A stretch of DNA of 64,000 bases from Deltaproteobacteria bacterium (GTDB lineage Bacteria > Myxococcota_A > UBA796 > SXON01), in contig CANFCK010000001.1 in NCBI GenBank assembly GCA_947445035.1, forward strand, positions 238,044 through 302,043, written 5' to 3'. Under the pieces are notes generated by a model, which saw nothing but the letters and a program-made list of their open reading frames with translations, had not been told where the DNA came from and searched no databases. The position numbers and the translations under genes were made by a program. Numbering within the stretch: position 1 is the stretch's first letter; each line of letters starts with the position of its first letter. This document shows positions 27,922-36,595 of the stretch, one piece after another.

Positions 27922-28514
27922 CGGCGGGGCTTATCGCGTGAGAGCATCGCGTGGTCAGTCGCCCGGTACCCGCCCACCTCCACCAACAGCGCCCCGCCTT
28001 CCGGAGCCGCAACGTACGCGGCCCCCGCGATCTCGGCCCAGCGGCCCAGATCGTACCGGTTCAACGTGTCCCCGCCCCACGCCGACGAGACCTTGATGCC
28101 GTCTACAAGCGCGAGAACGAAACAGTCCCCCTGCGGCAGCAAGCCGGCCCCGATCCGGCTCACCCGGACCGACAACCCCCTCTGCACCATCACGTTGAAG
28201 TCACGCACCGGGCCATTCAACAGGGCGCACGCCCACTCCTCTTCGCCCGCGAACTCGATGGACTGCCCTGGCAGGGTGACCGTTCGCCGGCCGGCCGGCC
28301 CCGATAGACCAAAGCCGTTCCCCTCCAAAAGCGCGAGCACACGGTCGATCCCGGGGAAGACCGAAAACGGGCCGTCGCTCGCCACCGTCGCGATGGACAT
28401 ACGCAGGTTGAACTCACCGGAAGCCGGCACGCGCCACAGCTCGTGGGTGACGCCGCCGCCGTTTTTCCAAGGCTGGACGGCGGCGTCGGCGAAGCGAACG
28501 ATGCTCAGGCTCAC
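27900..28514 (-). CDS. HutD/Ves-like cupin-fold protein
   Basis: This 204-residue protein starts at GTG 28514 and has the family signature near the N-terminus: AVQPWKNGGGVTHELWRVP (WKNGGG..EL), with SDGPFSVFPGIDRVLALLEG after it. HutD/Ves proteins are double-stranded beta-helix proteins of uncertain function, sometimes linked to histidine utilisation or cold response; no hut genes are present. Here it is the first gene of the ATP-grasp/acyltransferase operon, overlapping the first ATP-grasp gene by 22 nt. Its 5' end overlaps that of the divergent deacetylase-like gene, an unusually tight head-to-head arrangement. Confidence 0.7.
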   Translation of the reverse strand: MSLSIVRFADAAVQPWKNGGGVTHELWRVPASGEFNLRMSIATVASDGPFSVFPGIDRVLALLEGNGFGLSGPAGRRTVTLPGQSIEFAGEEEWACALLNGPVRDFNVMVQRGLSVRVSRIGAGLLPQGDCFVLALVDGIKVSSAWGGDTLNRYDLGRWAEIAGAAYVAAPEGGALLVEVGGYRATDHAMLSRDKPRRCEPSSS

Positions 28515-30267
28515 CGGTGCTTATACCTTCGCCGTGCCGCGCTGGACACGAACCCTTCGCCGCCTGCTACGCGGCGCGCCCCGCGTGGTGTGGCATGCCG
28601 AGTATCGGCTGCCACTGACCAGCCTTCACGCGCGAACAGGTCTTGATCCTCGACGTCCGGAGCTGGTTTTGGACACGCTTGTTGAGCTGGGCGTACTTCG
28701 GGAAGCGGACGTGCTGACGCCCGAGCGCGTCGGCTGGGCCGACCTCGGCCGCGTGCACACCCCGGAGTGGCTCGAGGGCATCACCCAACCGGAGCCGCTG
28801 GCGTCGATATTCGCGGTAGAGGCCTGGGATATTCCGGCCGATGCACTTTTGGACAGCCTCCGCCGGGCGTGCGGCGGCACGTTGCTGGCGGCGCGGGCGG
28901 CGATCGACCATGGCGGCCCCGTCCTGAACCTCTCGGGGGGCTTCCACCACGCAATGCCCAACCGCGGCGCCGGCTTCTGCGCGATCAACGACGTGGCGGT
29001 TGCGCTGGCGGTGCTGCGCGCGGACGGCTTCGCGGGCAGCGTCGCGATACTCGACCTGGACGCCCACCCTCCCGACGGCATCGCGGCGTGCCTTCCGGAC
29101 GGCGTTTGGATCGGCTCGATCACCGGACCGGGGTGGCCGTCCCCGCCAAATGTCGACGAGATCGTGCTCGCCGCCGGGGCCGGCGACGTCGACTACCTCT
29201 CGGCGCTTCACGGGCTGCTCGCGCGACTTCCCAGCGCGTCGCTCACCTTCGTCATTGCCGGCGGGGACATCCGCGACGGCGACCCGCTCGGACGTCTCGC
29301 GGTGTCCGAATCAGGCTGTCGACGCCGTGATGAGCGCGTTCTCGACAAGCTCGCAGGGGCGCCGAGCGTCTGGCTCCCGGGCGGCGGGTATCGCGCCGAT
29401 GCCTGGCGCACGCTCGCCGGGACCGCGCTGGTTCTGGCCGGCCACTCCCACGTCGCCATCCCCGCTGACTTCGATCCGCTCCGGGCGCGCTTTCGGCGGA
29501 TCGCGGCCACACTCGCCCCGGAGATCGATCTCGAGGATGGCGATCTTGACGAGCTTCTCGGCCCACGACGCGCCGACGCCACCCGGCTGCTCGGCGTCTA
29601 CACCCGAAGCGCGGTGGAGCTGTCGCTGGAGCGGTACGGCCTGCTCCTCCCGCTCCGGCGCCTCGGCTACGCAGCCCTGCGCGTGGACCTCGACCGGGCC
29701 GAGCTGGGCGATCGGATTCGGCTTTACGGTACCGCACAGGACGCCGAACACCTGCTCGCCGAGTCGGTTCTGGCGCGGGGGACCGTCGGCACGGAGCCGG
29801 TGTTGTTCGTCCATTGGCTGACACTACGCCACCCGCTGGGCGCGTTCCGTGCCGGTCGTCCGCCCTTACCGGGGCAGGAGGTACCCGGCCTTGGCCTGGT
29901 GCGCGAAGTGGGCGAGCTCCACCGCCGCGTAGCCGAACGATTGGGCCTCATGGGCGTCGCGATGCGCCCGGCGTGGTTGCACGTCGCGTTTGCAGTCCGA
30001 AAGGAGCTTCGCTGTGTGGACCCCGCCGAGCAGGGTCATTTCGAAGCGCTGCTCCGCGACGGCGCGGCGATCCCGCTCCCCCAGCTCAGCCAGTTGGCGC
30101 ACGATGGGGCGCTCACCCTCAACGGCGAGCCCTACACGTGGAGCGCACCGCTGATGGTGGAGTGGCTCACGCCAAGGGCCGAGGACAGGGTCACCACCGC
30201 GTCGGCAAGCGCACAGTCTCAGTACGCAGTACCCGGCGCCGCTTGCCACCGCGCGCCCGGCGGTTAG
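28501..30267 (+). CDS. Histone-deacetylase-fold amidohydrolase with extra C-terminal domain
   Basis: This 588-residue protein has an N-terminal arginase/deacetylase fold (about 20-330): VVWHAEYRLPLTSL, LGRVHTPEWLEG, LSGGFHHAMPNRGAGFCAIN with the paired catalytic His, AILDLDAHPPDGIA with the zinc ligands (DxDAHHGNG-type, second His replaced by Pro), and WLPGGGYRADAW. Members remove acetyl or other acyl groups from lysine, polyamines or related amides. The remaining about 250 residues are an additional domain I do not recognise. ATG 28501 overlaps the divergent hutD-like start; GTG 28534 is an alternative that leaves 19 bp between the genes. Proximity to an amide-forming operon suggests a shared metabolite. 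Confidence 0.75.
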   Translation: MLRLTGAYTFAVPRWTRTLRRLLRGAPRVVWHAEYRLPLTSLHARTGLDPRRPELVLDTLVELGVLREADVLTPERVGWADLGRVHTPEWLEGITQPEPLASIFAVEAWDIPADALLDSLRRACGGTLLAARAAIDHGGPVLNLSGGFHHAMPNRGAGFCAINDVAVALAVLRADGFAGSVAILDLDAHPPDGIAACLPDGVWIGSITGPGWPSPPNVDEIVLAAGAGDVDYLSALHGLLARLPSASLTFVIAGGDIRDGDPLGRLAVSESGCRRRDERVLDKLAGAPSVWLPGGGYRADAWRTLAGTALVLAGHSHVAIPADFDPLRARFRRIAATLAPEIDLEDGDLDELLGPRRADATRLLGVYTRSAVELSLERYGLLLPLRRLGYAALRVDLDRAELGDRIRLYGTAQDAEHLLAESVLARGTVGTEPVLFVHWLTLRHPLGAFRAGRPPLPGQEVPGLGLVREVGELHRRVAERLGLMGVAMRPAWLHVAFAVRKELRCVDPAEQGHFEALLRDGAAIPLPQLSQLAHDGALTLNGEPYTWSAPLMVEWLTPRAEDRVTTASASAQSQYAVPGAACHRAPGG

Positions 30268-30275
30268 CGCACTTG

Positions 30276-32312
30276 ATGCCCGAAACACCCCCGATTGTGA
30301 GCGAGGAGCTGCAACTGCTCGAAGAAGCCACGGAGCGCTTGGGCCGAGCGGCCGGCCGCACCTACGCCTCGGAAGACGAGATCATCGGCGAACTCCAACA
30401 CATCCAGGAGCAGATCCGTGGTGGAAAGTCCGACGATAAAAGTGCCTTTGAGCAACAATATGAACATCTGGTCAGGCTTTTGGAGCAGCTTCGGCGCGGC
30501 CGGCCGACCGAGCGTCCCGACCCGCTGAGCCCCTATTTTGCCCACATGCGCCTCAACACCGACGGTCGCACCTTCGACGTGCTTTTGGGGAAGGCCACCT
30601 GTTTGGAGGACGGCCTCCGCATCGTCGACTGGCGGCACGCGCCCGTTTCCCGGGTGTACTACCGGTACCAGGAGGGCGACGAGTACGAGGAAGAGTTCGG
30701 CGAACGCATGGTGGAAGGGCGTCTGCTCGCCCGTCGCAGCGTGTCGATCCGCCAGGGCGAACTAGAGCGGGTCACCTCCCCGCAAGGCAGCTTTTTGAAG
30801 GAGGGCATGGAGTGGACCACCGTCCGGCAGGCCCCCCCACGGCTGGCGCCGAAGCCCGAGAAGCAGGCGGGGACCGGTAAAAGTGCGTTTTCGACTGGAA
30901 AGGCGCTTCGCCAGGACAAACACCTCCCCGACATCGCCGCGCTCATCGATCCCGAGCAGTTCGAGCTCATCAGCAAGGCCGACAGCGGCCCGGTCGTGAT
31001 CCGCGGCGGGGCTGGCTCCGGGAAAACGACGGTCGCGCTCCACCGGATCGCGTGGCTGGCCTACCAGACCCCCAGCCGTTTTCCTCCCCACAAGATGCTG
31101 GTCGTCGTCTGGGGGCGCGCCCTTCGCGACTACGTCGGCAAGGTGCTCCCGTCGCTCGGGGTCAAGGGCGTCGGCGTCGCCACCTGGTCCGACATGTCGC
31201 GGGCGCTGGTCAAGCGCCACTTTCCCGGGCTGCCCAACCACACCAACGCCAATACACCAAGCGTTGTATCACGCATCAAGCTGCATCCCGAACTCCCGCG
31301 CCTCCTCGAAGAGCTGGTCCGCGGCCGGCAAGCACCACCCACCGGGGCCAGCGCCGTCGACGACTGGAAGGCGCTGGTCGGCGACAGCGCCATCCTTGGG
31401 AAGCTGAGCGGGATTCCTCCCCAAGACGTCCAGACCGCGATCCTATGGGCGCGATCCCAACAGGCTCAGCTCGCGGCCCGGGCCGACGGCGAGAAGAACG
31501 CCGAGACCTGGCTGGACGAAGAAGACGATGCGCTTTTGCTCCGTTGTTGGCAGCTCCGCGTCGGGAACATGAAGGCGCGAGACGGCAGCCAGGTGCGATT
31601 TTCTCATATCGCCGTGGATGAAGTCCAGGACTTCTCCCCCATGGAGATCGCCGTGCTCTTCGCGATGTGTGATAAGCATCAATGTATCACCCTCTCCGGC
31701 GATACACAGCAACACATCATGGAGAAGGGCGGCAGCCTGCGGTGGCAGGACCTGCTCTTGGGGCTCGGCATCGCCTCGACCGAGCTGAGCACGCTGCGGA
31801 TTTCATACCGCTCTACCGCGCCCATCGCCGCTTTTTCTCGCGCGGTACTGGGCCCGCTCGCCGAGCAGGAAAGTGCGCCGGAGACCATGCGGGACGGTCC
31901 TGCGGTGGAGGTCATGACCTTCGCCGAGCATGGAGCATGTGTCGATGCGTTGGGTATCGCGCTGCGGACGCTGCTCCGAGAAGAGCCCAATGCGTCGGTG
32001 GCGTTGGTGTCGCTGGATGCGGCGACGGCACGGCTATACTACGAAGGGCTGGAACGGATGGAGCTTCCCGAGCTTCGCCTGGTAGAAGAGGAGGAGTTTG
32101 CCTTTGCGCCGGGTGTTGACTGTGTCGATGTATCACAAGTCAAGGGGCTGGAGTTCGACTACGTCGTGGTCGTCGGCGCCAGCCTCGGCGTGTGGACGGC
32201 CCGACCGCATCATCGGCGCCTGCTCCACGTTGCCGCGACGCGCGCCGTGCATCAGTTGTGGGTCACATGTATCGGTGAGCCCTGCGAGGCCGTCCAGGAG
32301 GCGTTGGCGTAG
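30276..32312 (+). CDS. UvrD/HelD-like superfamily 1 helicase
   Basis: This 678-residue protein shows SF1 helicase motifs: GGAGSGKTTVALHRI (Walker A), VDEVQDFSPMEIAVLF (Walker B), SGDTQQHIM, RISYRST, VSQVKGLEFDYVVVVG and HVAATRAVHQLWV. The N-terminus is a long helical pair followed by YFAHMRLNTDGRTFDVLLG and IVDWRHAPVSRVYYRY. This layout is found in HelD-type proteins that remodel RNA polymerase and in related HelD-like helicases. ATG 30276 is preceded by TTG 30273; both lie 6-9 nt after the deacetylase stop. It could act in RNAP recycling or repair. The length and N-terminal arm favour HelD-like over classical UvrD. Confidence 0.8.
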   Translation: MPETPPIVSEELQLLEEATERLGRAAGRTYASEDEIIGELQHIQEQIRGGKSDDKSAFEQQYEHLVRLLEQLRRGRPTERPDPLSPYFAHMRLNTDGRTFDVLLGKATCLEDGLRIVDWRHAPVSRVYYRYQEGDEYEEEFGERMVEGRLLARRSVSIRQGELERVTSPQGSFLKEGMEWTTVRQAPPRLAPKPEKQAGTGKSAFSTGKALRQDKHLPDIAALIDPEQFELISKADSGPVVIRGGAGSGKTTVALHRIAWLAYQTPSRFPPHKMLVVVWGRALRDYVGKVLPSLGVKGVGVATWSDMSRALVKRHFPGLPNHTNANTPSVVSRIKLHPELPRLLEELVRGRQAPPTGASAVDDWKALVGDSAILGKLSGIPPQDVQTAILWARSQQAQLAARADGEKNAETWLDEEDDALLLRCWQLRVGNMKARDGSQVRFSHIAVDEVQDFSPMEIAVLFAMCDKHQCITLSGDTQQHIMEKGGSLRWQDLLLGLGIASTELSTLRISYRSTAPIAAFSRAVLGPLAEQESAPETMRDGPAVEVMTFAEHGACVDALGIALRTLLREEPNASVALVSLDAATARLYYEGLERMELPELRLVEEEEFAFAPGVDCVDVSQVKGLEFDYVVVVGASLGVWTARPHHRRLLHVAATRAVHQLWVTCIGEPCEAVQEALA

Positions 32313-32590
32313 TTCAGCGCCCGGACACCACCCAGGTGTAGCCATCGACGCTGCCGTAGGGCTCATCCGCGAACCGGAGGGCGCGAAGGTAAGGAGCATG
32401 GCACGGAACAGGCGCGCGACGTCTGGTTGGGCGCTCTTCTGGATGCGGGACATCGGGCCTCGGGGCTGTCGGTGGTGACAACCCGGCGCCACACCCGTTC
32501 CGATCTGACGAGCCGTTGACGGGCGCGCGCGGCGCTGAGGCTCCGCCAGGAGCGTGCTGACCGGTTAGCACCCGGGCCGTCGAGGTTCCC

Positions 32591-33685
32591 ATGGCGTTGC
32601 AGGCAGGTATCGTTGGTCTCCCAAACGTAGGCAAGAGCACGCTCTTCAACGCGCTCACCGCCGCCGGGGCCGCCGCCGCGAACTTCCCGTTCTGCACCAT
32701 CGATCCCAACGTTGGCGTGGTCCCCGTGCCTGACCCAAGGTTGGACCAGATCAACGCGATCATCAAGAGCAAGGTGATCCTCCCCGCCTCGGTCGAGCTG
32801 CTCGACATCGCCGGCCTCGTCCGCGGCGCCAGCACCGGCGCCGGCCTCGGCAACAAGTTCTTGGGGCACATCCGCGGGGTCGACGCCGTGCTCCACGTCG
32901 TCCGCTGCTTCGACGACCCCGATGTCATCCACGTCGATGGCGACCCCGACCCCCTCCGCGACATCGACACCATCGACACCGAGCTGGCCCTGGCCGACCT
33001 GGAGAGCCTCACCCGCCGCGTCGACAAGTACCGCAAAGGCAGCAAAAGCGGCGACAAGGAGCAGCTCTTCCACCTCGGCGTGGCCGAGCGGATGGAGAAG
33101 CTGCTCAACGACGGCAAGGCCGCGCGTGGCGGCGGGTGGACGGAAGAAGAGTGGGTCAGTGTCAAGGACGCCCAACTCATCACCGCCAAGCCAGTGCTGT
33201 ATGTCTGCAACGTAGACGAAGGGGGTCTCGGAGCCGACAACGCCTACGTAACGAGCGTGCGCGCCCGCGCCGCCGCGGAGGGTGCGCAGGTTGTCGTCCT
33301 CTGTGCGAAAATCGAAGCCGAGATTCAAGAGCTACCAGCCGAAGATCGCCCGGTATTCCTGGCCGATCTGGGCCTGGCGGAGCCCGGGCTGGCGTTCCTG
33401 GCGCGTGGCGTCTACCGGCTGTTGGGTTTGCAGACCTACTTTACGGCGGGACCCAAGGAGATCCGCGCGTGGACCATTCCCATTGGGGCAAAGGCCCCCC
33501 AGGCGGCGGGTGTCATTCACACTGATTTCGAGCGCGGTTTTATTCGGGCCGAGGTTTACTCCGTCGCCGATCTGGTTGTGTTGGGCAGCGAGGCTGCGCT
33601 GAAACAGGCCGGGAAAATGCAGGTTGAAGGTAAGGAGTATGTGGTGAAGGATGGAGATGTGATGCACTTCAGGTTCAATGTCTAG
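32591..33685 (+). CDS. ychF: Redox-regulated ATPase/GTPase YchF (Obg-related)
   Basis: This 364-residue protein matches YchF along its whole length. It has GLPNVGKSTLFNALT (P-loop), NFPFCTIDPNVGVV, and LLDIAGLVRGASTGAGLGNK (switch II). G4 reads NVDE in place of NKxD, explaining the ATP preference of the family. A helical coiled insert follows, and a C-terminal TGS domain ends EGKEYVVKDGDVMHFRFNV. YchF associates with ribosomes and influences stress responses. The 278 bp before it contains no convincing gene; GAGG lies 6 nt before the ATG as SD. No operon partner is visible. Confidence 0.95.
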   Translation: MALQAGIVGLPNVGKSTLFNALTAAGAAAANFPFCTIDPNVGVVPVPDPRLDQINAIIKSKVILPASVELLDIAGLVRGASTGAGLGNKFLGHIRGVDAVLHVVRCFDDPDVIHVDGDPDPLRDIDTIDTELALADLESLTRRVDKYRKGSKSGDKEQLFHLGVAERMEKLLNDGKAARGGGWTEEEWVSVKDAQLITAKPVLYVCNVDEGGLGADNAYVTSVRARAAAEGAQVVVLCAKIEAEIQELPAEDRPVFLADLGLAEPGLAFLARGVYRLLGLQTYFTAGPKEIRAWTIPIGAKAPQAAGVIHTDFERGFIRAEVYSVADLVVLGSEAALKQAGKMQVEGKEYVVKDGDVMHFRFNV

Positions 33686-33710
33686 CGTCCGTAACGGCTG
33701 ACGCGGGGGC

Positions 33711-33878
33711 CTACCGCCCGACGATTGGCGCCGGTGGTGAAGGCGGCGGTGGCGGCGGCGCCGCGACCGGCAACGGAGGCGCTGGCCGCTCCGCCGGCAC
33801 CCCGACCTCATGCATCCGGACGATCTCCTCGCACGACAGGGCGTGAGCCGCAGTGGCAAACACGAGGACGGACAGCAT
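33711..33878 (-). CDS. Small secreted Pro-rich protein
   Basis: The 55-residue product has signal peptide MLSVLVFATAAHA, a short conserved-looking segment LSCEEIVRMHEVGVP and then an almost pure Pro/Ala/Val tail ending PAPIVGR. The LSC.EIV.M...GVP pattern is familiar from the N-termini of longer myxobacterial secreted proteins, so this may be a truncated relative or a true small protein. TATGAT ends 6 nt before the ATG with no SD, the leaderless arrangement found elsewhere here. Function is unknown. Confidence 0.45.
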   Translation of the reverse strand: MLSVLVFATAAHALSCEEIVRMHEVGVPAERPAPPLPVAAPPPPPPSPPAPIVGR

Positions 33879-33884
33879 TGGGGG

Positions 33885-33890
33885 ATCATA
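33885..33890 (-). promoter_or_regulatory. Putative -10 element (TATGAT) for the small secreted gene
   Basis: On the minus strand TATGAT is separated from ATG 33878 by six bases (CCCCCA) without an SD, fitting a leaderless start. Confidence 0.35.
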
Positions 33891-33977
33891 GGATCGAAGC
33901 GGCCGGCGCCCACCGCCTGCGAACCGCCGTGGTCGGTCGCGACGACGTCGGCAATGCAAGACCACTCGGGGTGGGCG

Positions 33978-34336
33978 ATGCTCCTGCTTTGTTTCGTCGC
34001 GTATGCGGGCGACGTCGCCCCCTGGCTCCTGGCCCTGGAACAGGAGCTTGACGCTGCGGCACCGCAGCTGCGCTCGTATGTCACCTACTCCAGAGCGGTT
34101 TAGGTGGACGACTACGATCTGGTGGGCTTCGAGCTGCGGTATTCGCCGACCGGATCAGCTCGGGTGGTGGGCCGTGGTCAGACGATCCGGAGCGTTGGAT
34201 CACCTTCTGCATGGCTCAGGCCCTGAGTCGCCGATCCTGGCCCGAAGCGCCGATCTCCCAGGCCACGGTGGGCTTCGCCCTGCGCATCCAGCGCCAGGAA
34301 CCGGACCGCGAGGCGCGGGCCTACCTCGCCCGATGA
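33978..34336 (+). pseudogene. Broken secreted-protein gene (nonsense codon plus frameshift)
   Basis: ATG 33978 opens a short signal peptide (MLLLCFVAYAGDVAP) and a helix ALEQELDAAAPQLRS, then meets TAG at 34101-34103. The same frame continues sensibly as VDDYDLVGFELRYSPTGSAR. Near 34173 protein-like sequence switches to the +2 frame: WSDDPERWITFCMAQALS, RSWPEAPISQATVGFALRIQ, ending EARAYLAR and TGA at 34334-34336. That stop overlaps the ATG of the next broken gene. The family is not recognisable; the pieces suggest one decayed secreted protein of about 115 residues. Confidence 0.4.
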
Positions 34337-34799
34337 CGGGCCGAGCGGGTGCGTGGAGCGCCGAGGCGACCGAGGCGATCCTCGCTGGGGACGACGAGGC
34401 GTTCGGCAATGCCCTCCCCGAGGGAGCTGCTCGTGGCTCCGGGAGCTGGGCGCCGGCGCAGCCCGCGTCCATCGGCCGCGCCTCGTGGCGGTTCTCTATG
34501 CTCGTGGTGGGCGACGGGGACCTCGACGCGGCCGAGAGGTAGGCCGACCAGTGGCGCACCCAATCTCGTGGCTGTCTCCCTTCGGACGCGCCGGGCGGCG
34601 TCGCCAGCCTCGTCATTGCGACGCACGTGGACCCGGCGGGGGTCCTCCACCTCGACGCCCCGATCCACAATTCCGCCGGCAAGGGGCACTTCCGCCGGCA
34701 AGGGGCACTCCAGTGCCTGCAACAGCGGCTCGACGGTCAGTTCGTGGCTGGTGCCGGCCCCCGCTACTCGGCGTTTTGGGCCGTCAAGCACTTACCGCC
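34333..34799 (+). pseudogene. Broken gene with in-frame TAG and internal duplication
   Basis: From ATG 34333 the frame reads GAWSAEATEAILAGDDEAFG and SMLVVGDGDLDAAER, reaches TAG at 34540-34542, and continues in the same frame as ADQWRTQSRGCLPSDAPGG and SLVIATHVDPAGVLHLDA. A 19-bp tandem duplication follows, then QCLQQRLDGQFVAGAGP. The C-terminal half has the look of the beta-strand/helix domain found at the end of TonB- or gliding-motility-type proteins. Nonsense mutation and duplication mark it as decayed. No clear end remains before the convergent TPR gene. Confidence 0.4.
34671..34708. repeat. 19-bp tandem duplication
   Basis: TTCCGCCGGCAAGGGGCAC occurs twice head to tail (34671-34689 and 34690-34708). 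The unit length is not a multiple of three, so it shifts the frame of the broken gene around it. Confidence 0.95.
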
Positions 34800-34801
34800 C
34801 C

Positions 34802-35131
34802 TCACCCCGCGCCGAGCCGCTCCCGAGCCGCTTCCGCCTGCTTCGCCACCATGTGGTCGCCCCTTCGTGCTGCGATTCCTGCAGTTTCCGTCCAGGCAAC
34901 GCGGGCGTCGTCCAGCAGCCCCAGCGCCTCCAAGGCACGACCGAGACCGGCGCCGGCCGCCGAATAGTTCGGGTCGGCACTCAGCACGCCGCGGAACACC
35001 AAAACGGCCTCCGCGGCTCGTTCCGCCTTGAGGTACTCGGACCCGAGCATGAACCCGGCGAGGGCGTCGCCCGGGTCGTCGGCCACCATCTCTTCGAGTT
35101 CGAAGATGCGTTCGTTTTCGGACGCCCCCAA
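34802..35131 (-). CDS. Small TPR-repeat protein
   Basis: This 109-residue protein begins at TTG 35131, three bases after the stop of the radical SAM gene, so translation probably re-initiates. It is built of helix pairs with tetratricopeptide spacing: DPGDALAGFMLGSEYLKAER, AEAVLVFRGVLSADPNYSA and GAGLGRALEALGLLDDARVAW. Such modules mediate protein contacts. Its position as last gene of the ICMT/radical-SAM operon suggests an adaptor or stability factor for those enzymes. No signal peptide is present. Confidence 0.65.
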   Translation of the reverse strand: MGASENERIFELEEMVADDPGDALAGFMLGSEYLKAERAAEAVLVFRGVLSADPNYSAAGAGLGRALEALGLLDDARVAWTETAGIAARRGDHMVAKQAEAARERLGAG

Positions 35132-35134
35132 CCC

Positions 35135-36586
35135 CTAAACCGGCGCCGTCCGGCTCTTGCCGTTGAGCAGCTCGAGCTTGAAGATCGACAACCCGCCGGC
35201 CAACAGGCGCTTGGCTTCCGAGAAACTGGCAATGCTGGCCGCGGTGCGCGCGATGAAGCGGGGGCGCATGTAGAACTTGCGGTGGGATATCTTCAACAGA
35301 TCGAGGATCTGCTCCTTGGTCAGGTGCTCCTCCCAGCACGCCGGAACCTCGACGCCGCACAGCGGGTCCTTCATCAGCCGATCCCAGCAATCCGCGGCGA
35401 ACAGGCCCTTCTTGGCGCCGTCTTCGAAGGACTCCGTGCCTGGGTAAGGCGAGAAGACCGCGAACACCGCATAGTCAGCGTCGAGCTTGATCATCTCGTC
35501 GATGTTCTTCTCGGCGTCCGCCATCGTGCGCTCGTGGGGGCCGCCGAGCATGATGTAGGCGACGCTGCGGACGCCCTCTTCGCGGCACCACTTGAAGACG
35601 CGGTGAACGTCGTCGGTGTCGCAGTGTTTGCCCCAGACGTCGAGACCCTCGTTGTTGGTCGACTCAACGCCGAAGTGGATCTTGGTGCAGCCCGTTTCGG
35701 CGCAACGACGGAGCTGCTCGCGGGTGGTGCCGGCGATGGTCGTCTTGTAGCCCCAGTTGAATTTCAGGCCGCGCCGCTCGATTCCGTCGCAGAACTTCAT
35801 CGCCCACTGGCTGTTCGGGGTGAACAGGTCGTCGATGAAGTGGGTCTCAGTGATGCCGAGCGAGACGCAGTGCTCCATCTCATCGAGGATGTTGTCGATA
35901 TCGCGCATCCGATACTGCTTCTTGTAGGTGAGGCAGAACGGGCAAGAATGCGGGCATCCGCGGCTGGTGATCGCCGTGGTGTTGAGGGGCTGCTTGCAGC
36001 CGGGCAAGTAGTACTCGCGAAAGCGGGTACGGCTGCGGTCGGGCCAGGGGTAGGCGTCAAGCGACTTTGTGCTCTTGCGCTCTTTGTTTTTGACGATCTC
36101 GCCGTCGTCGCCCTTGAACCACACGCCGTCGATGCCTTCCCAGGATTTACCGGCGTCGTACGCCTGCACCATCTCCAAGAACGCGTCTTCGCCGTCGCCG
36201 GTCAGAATCGCGTCGGCGTCCTTGAGCTGCGCCGCGTAGTCGGGGAACATCGAGCAATGCGGGCCGCCCAAGACGATCTTCGCCTTGGGGTTGAGCTTGC
36301 GCACCGTGTTGATGGTCATCTGCACGTCGGGCAGCGAGTGCGTGTAGGTGCTGATGCCGACAATGTCGAGCGGGTAGCGCTTGAGCTGCGCTTCGAACTC
36401 GGGGTAGTCGAGGTCGTCGACGACCGGATCGAAGATCTCGGCCACGTACTTGGAGCGCTTTTCGATCGCGGCCTGGATGTACATCAGGCCGAGCGGCGGG
36501 AAGCAGTACACCCCGTAGGCCATGGCCTTCGGGATTCCGGCCCACACACGCAGCTGCTCGGGAGGATTGAGAAGGGTAATGTCCAC
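35135..36586 (-). CDS. B12-binding domain radical SAM enzyme
   Basis: This 483-residue protein has an N-terminal cobalamin-binding Rossmann domain (about 1-140): LLNPPEQLRVWAGIP, IVGISTYTHSLPDVQMTI and KIVLGGPHCSMFP. A radical SAM barrel follows with the 4Fe-4S motif SRGCPHSCPFC (CxxxCxxC, about residues 213-220), IHFGVESTNNEG and YIMLGGPHERT. Class B members methylate unactivated carbons or remodel rings (BchE, hopanoid and antibiotic methylases). GTG 36586 has an AGGAG site 6 nt upstream, 9 nt after the ICMT-like gene stop. The partner methyltransferase suggests a lipid or prenyl-type substrate; the exact reaction is unknown. Confidence 0.85.
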   Translation of the reverse strand: MDITLLNPPEQLRVWAGIPKAMAYGVYCFPPLGLMYIQAAIEKRSKYVAEIFDPVVDDLDYPEFEAQLKRYPLDIVGISTYTHSLPDVQMTINTVRKLNPKAKIVLGGPHCSMFPDYAAQLKDADAILTGDGEDAFLEMVQAYDAGKSWEGIDGVWFKGDDGEIVKNKERKSTKSLDAYPWPDRSRTRFREYYLPGCKQPLNTTAITSRGCPHSCPFCLTYKKQYRMRDIDNILDEMEHCVSLGITETHFIDDLFTPNSQWAMKFCDGIERRGLKFNWGYKTTIAGTTREQLRRCAETGCTKIHFGVESTNNEGLDVWGKHCDTDDVHRVFKWCREEGVRSVAYIMLGGPHERTMADAEKNIDEMIKLDADYAVFAVFSPYPGTESFEDGAKKGLFAADCWDRLMKDPLCGVEVPACWEEHLTKEQILDLLKISHRKFYMRPRFIARTAASIASFSEAKRLLAGGLSIFKLELLNGKSRTAPV

Positions 36587-36595
36587 GTGTGGCTC

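Noticed and set aside
32313-32590. Minus-strand segment LRALRFADEPYGSVDGYTWV near 32320-32400 as a gene
   Set aside because: It reads protein-like for about 25 residues and ends at a stop, but has no start, no signal and no upstream continuation in any frame. Too short to support.
33978-34799. In-frame TAG codons at 34101 and 34540 as evidence of amber recoding
   Set aside because: TAG ends many intact genes here (for example ychF, rocD and mnmG neighbours), no suppressor tRNA or pyrrolysine genes are visible, and the same region also has a frameshift and a duplication. Decay is simpler.
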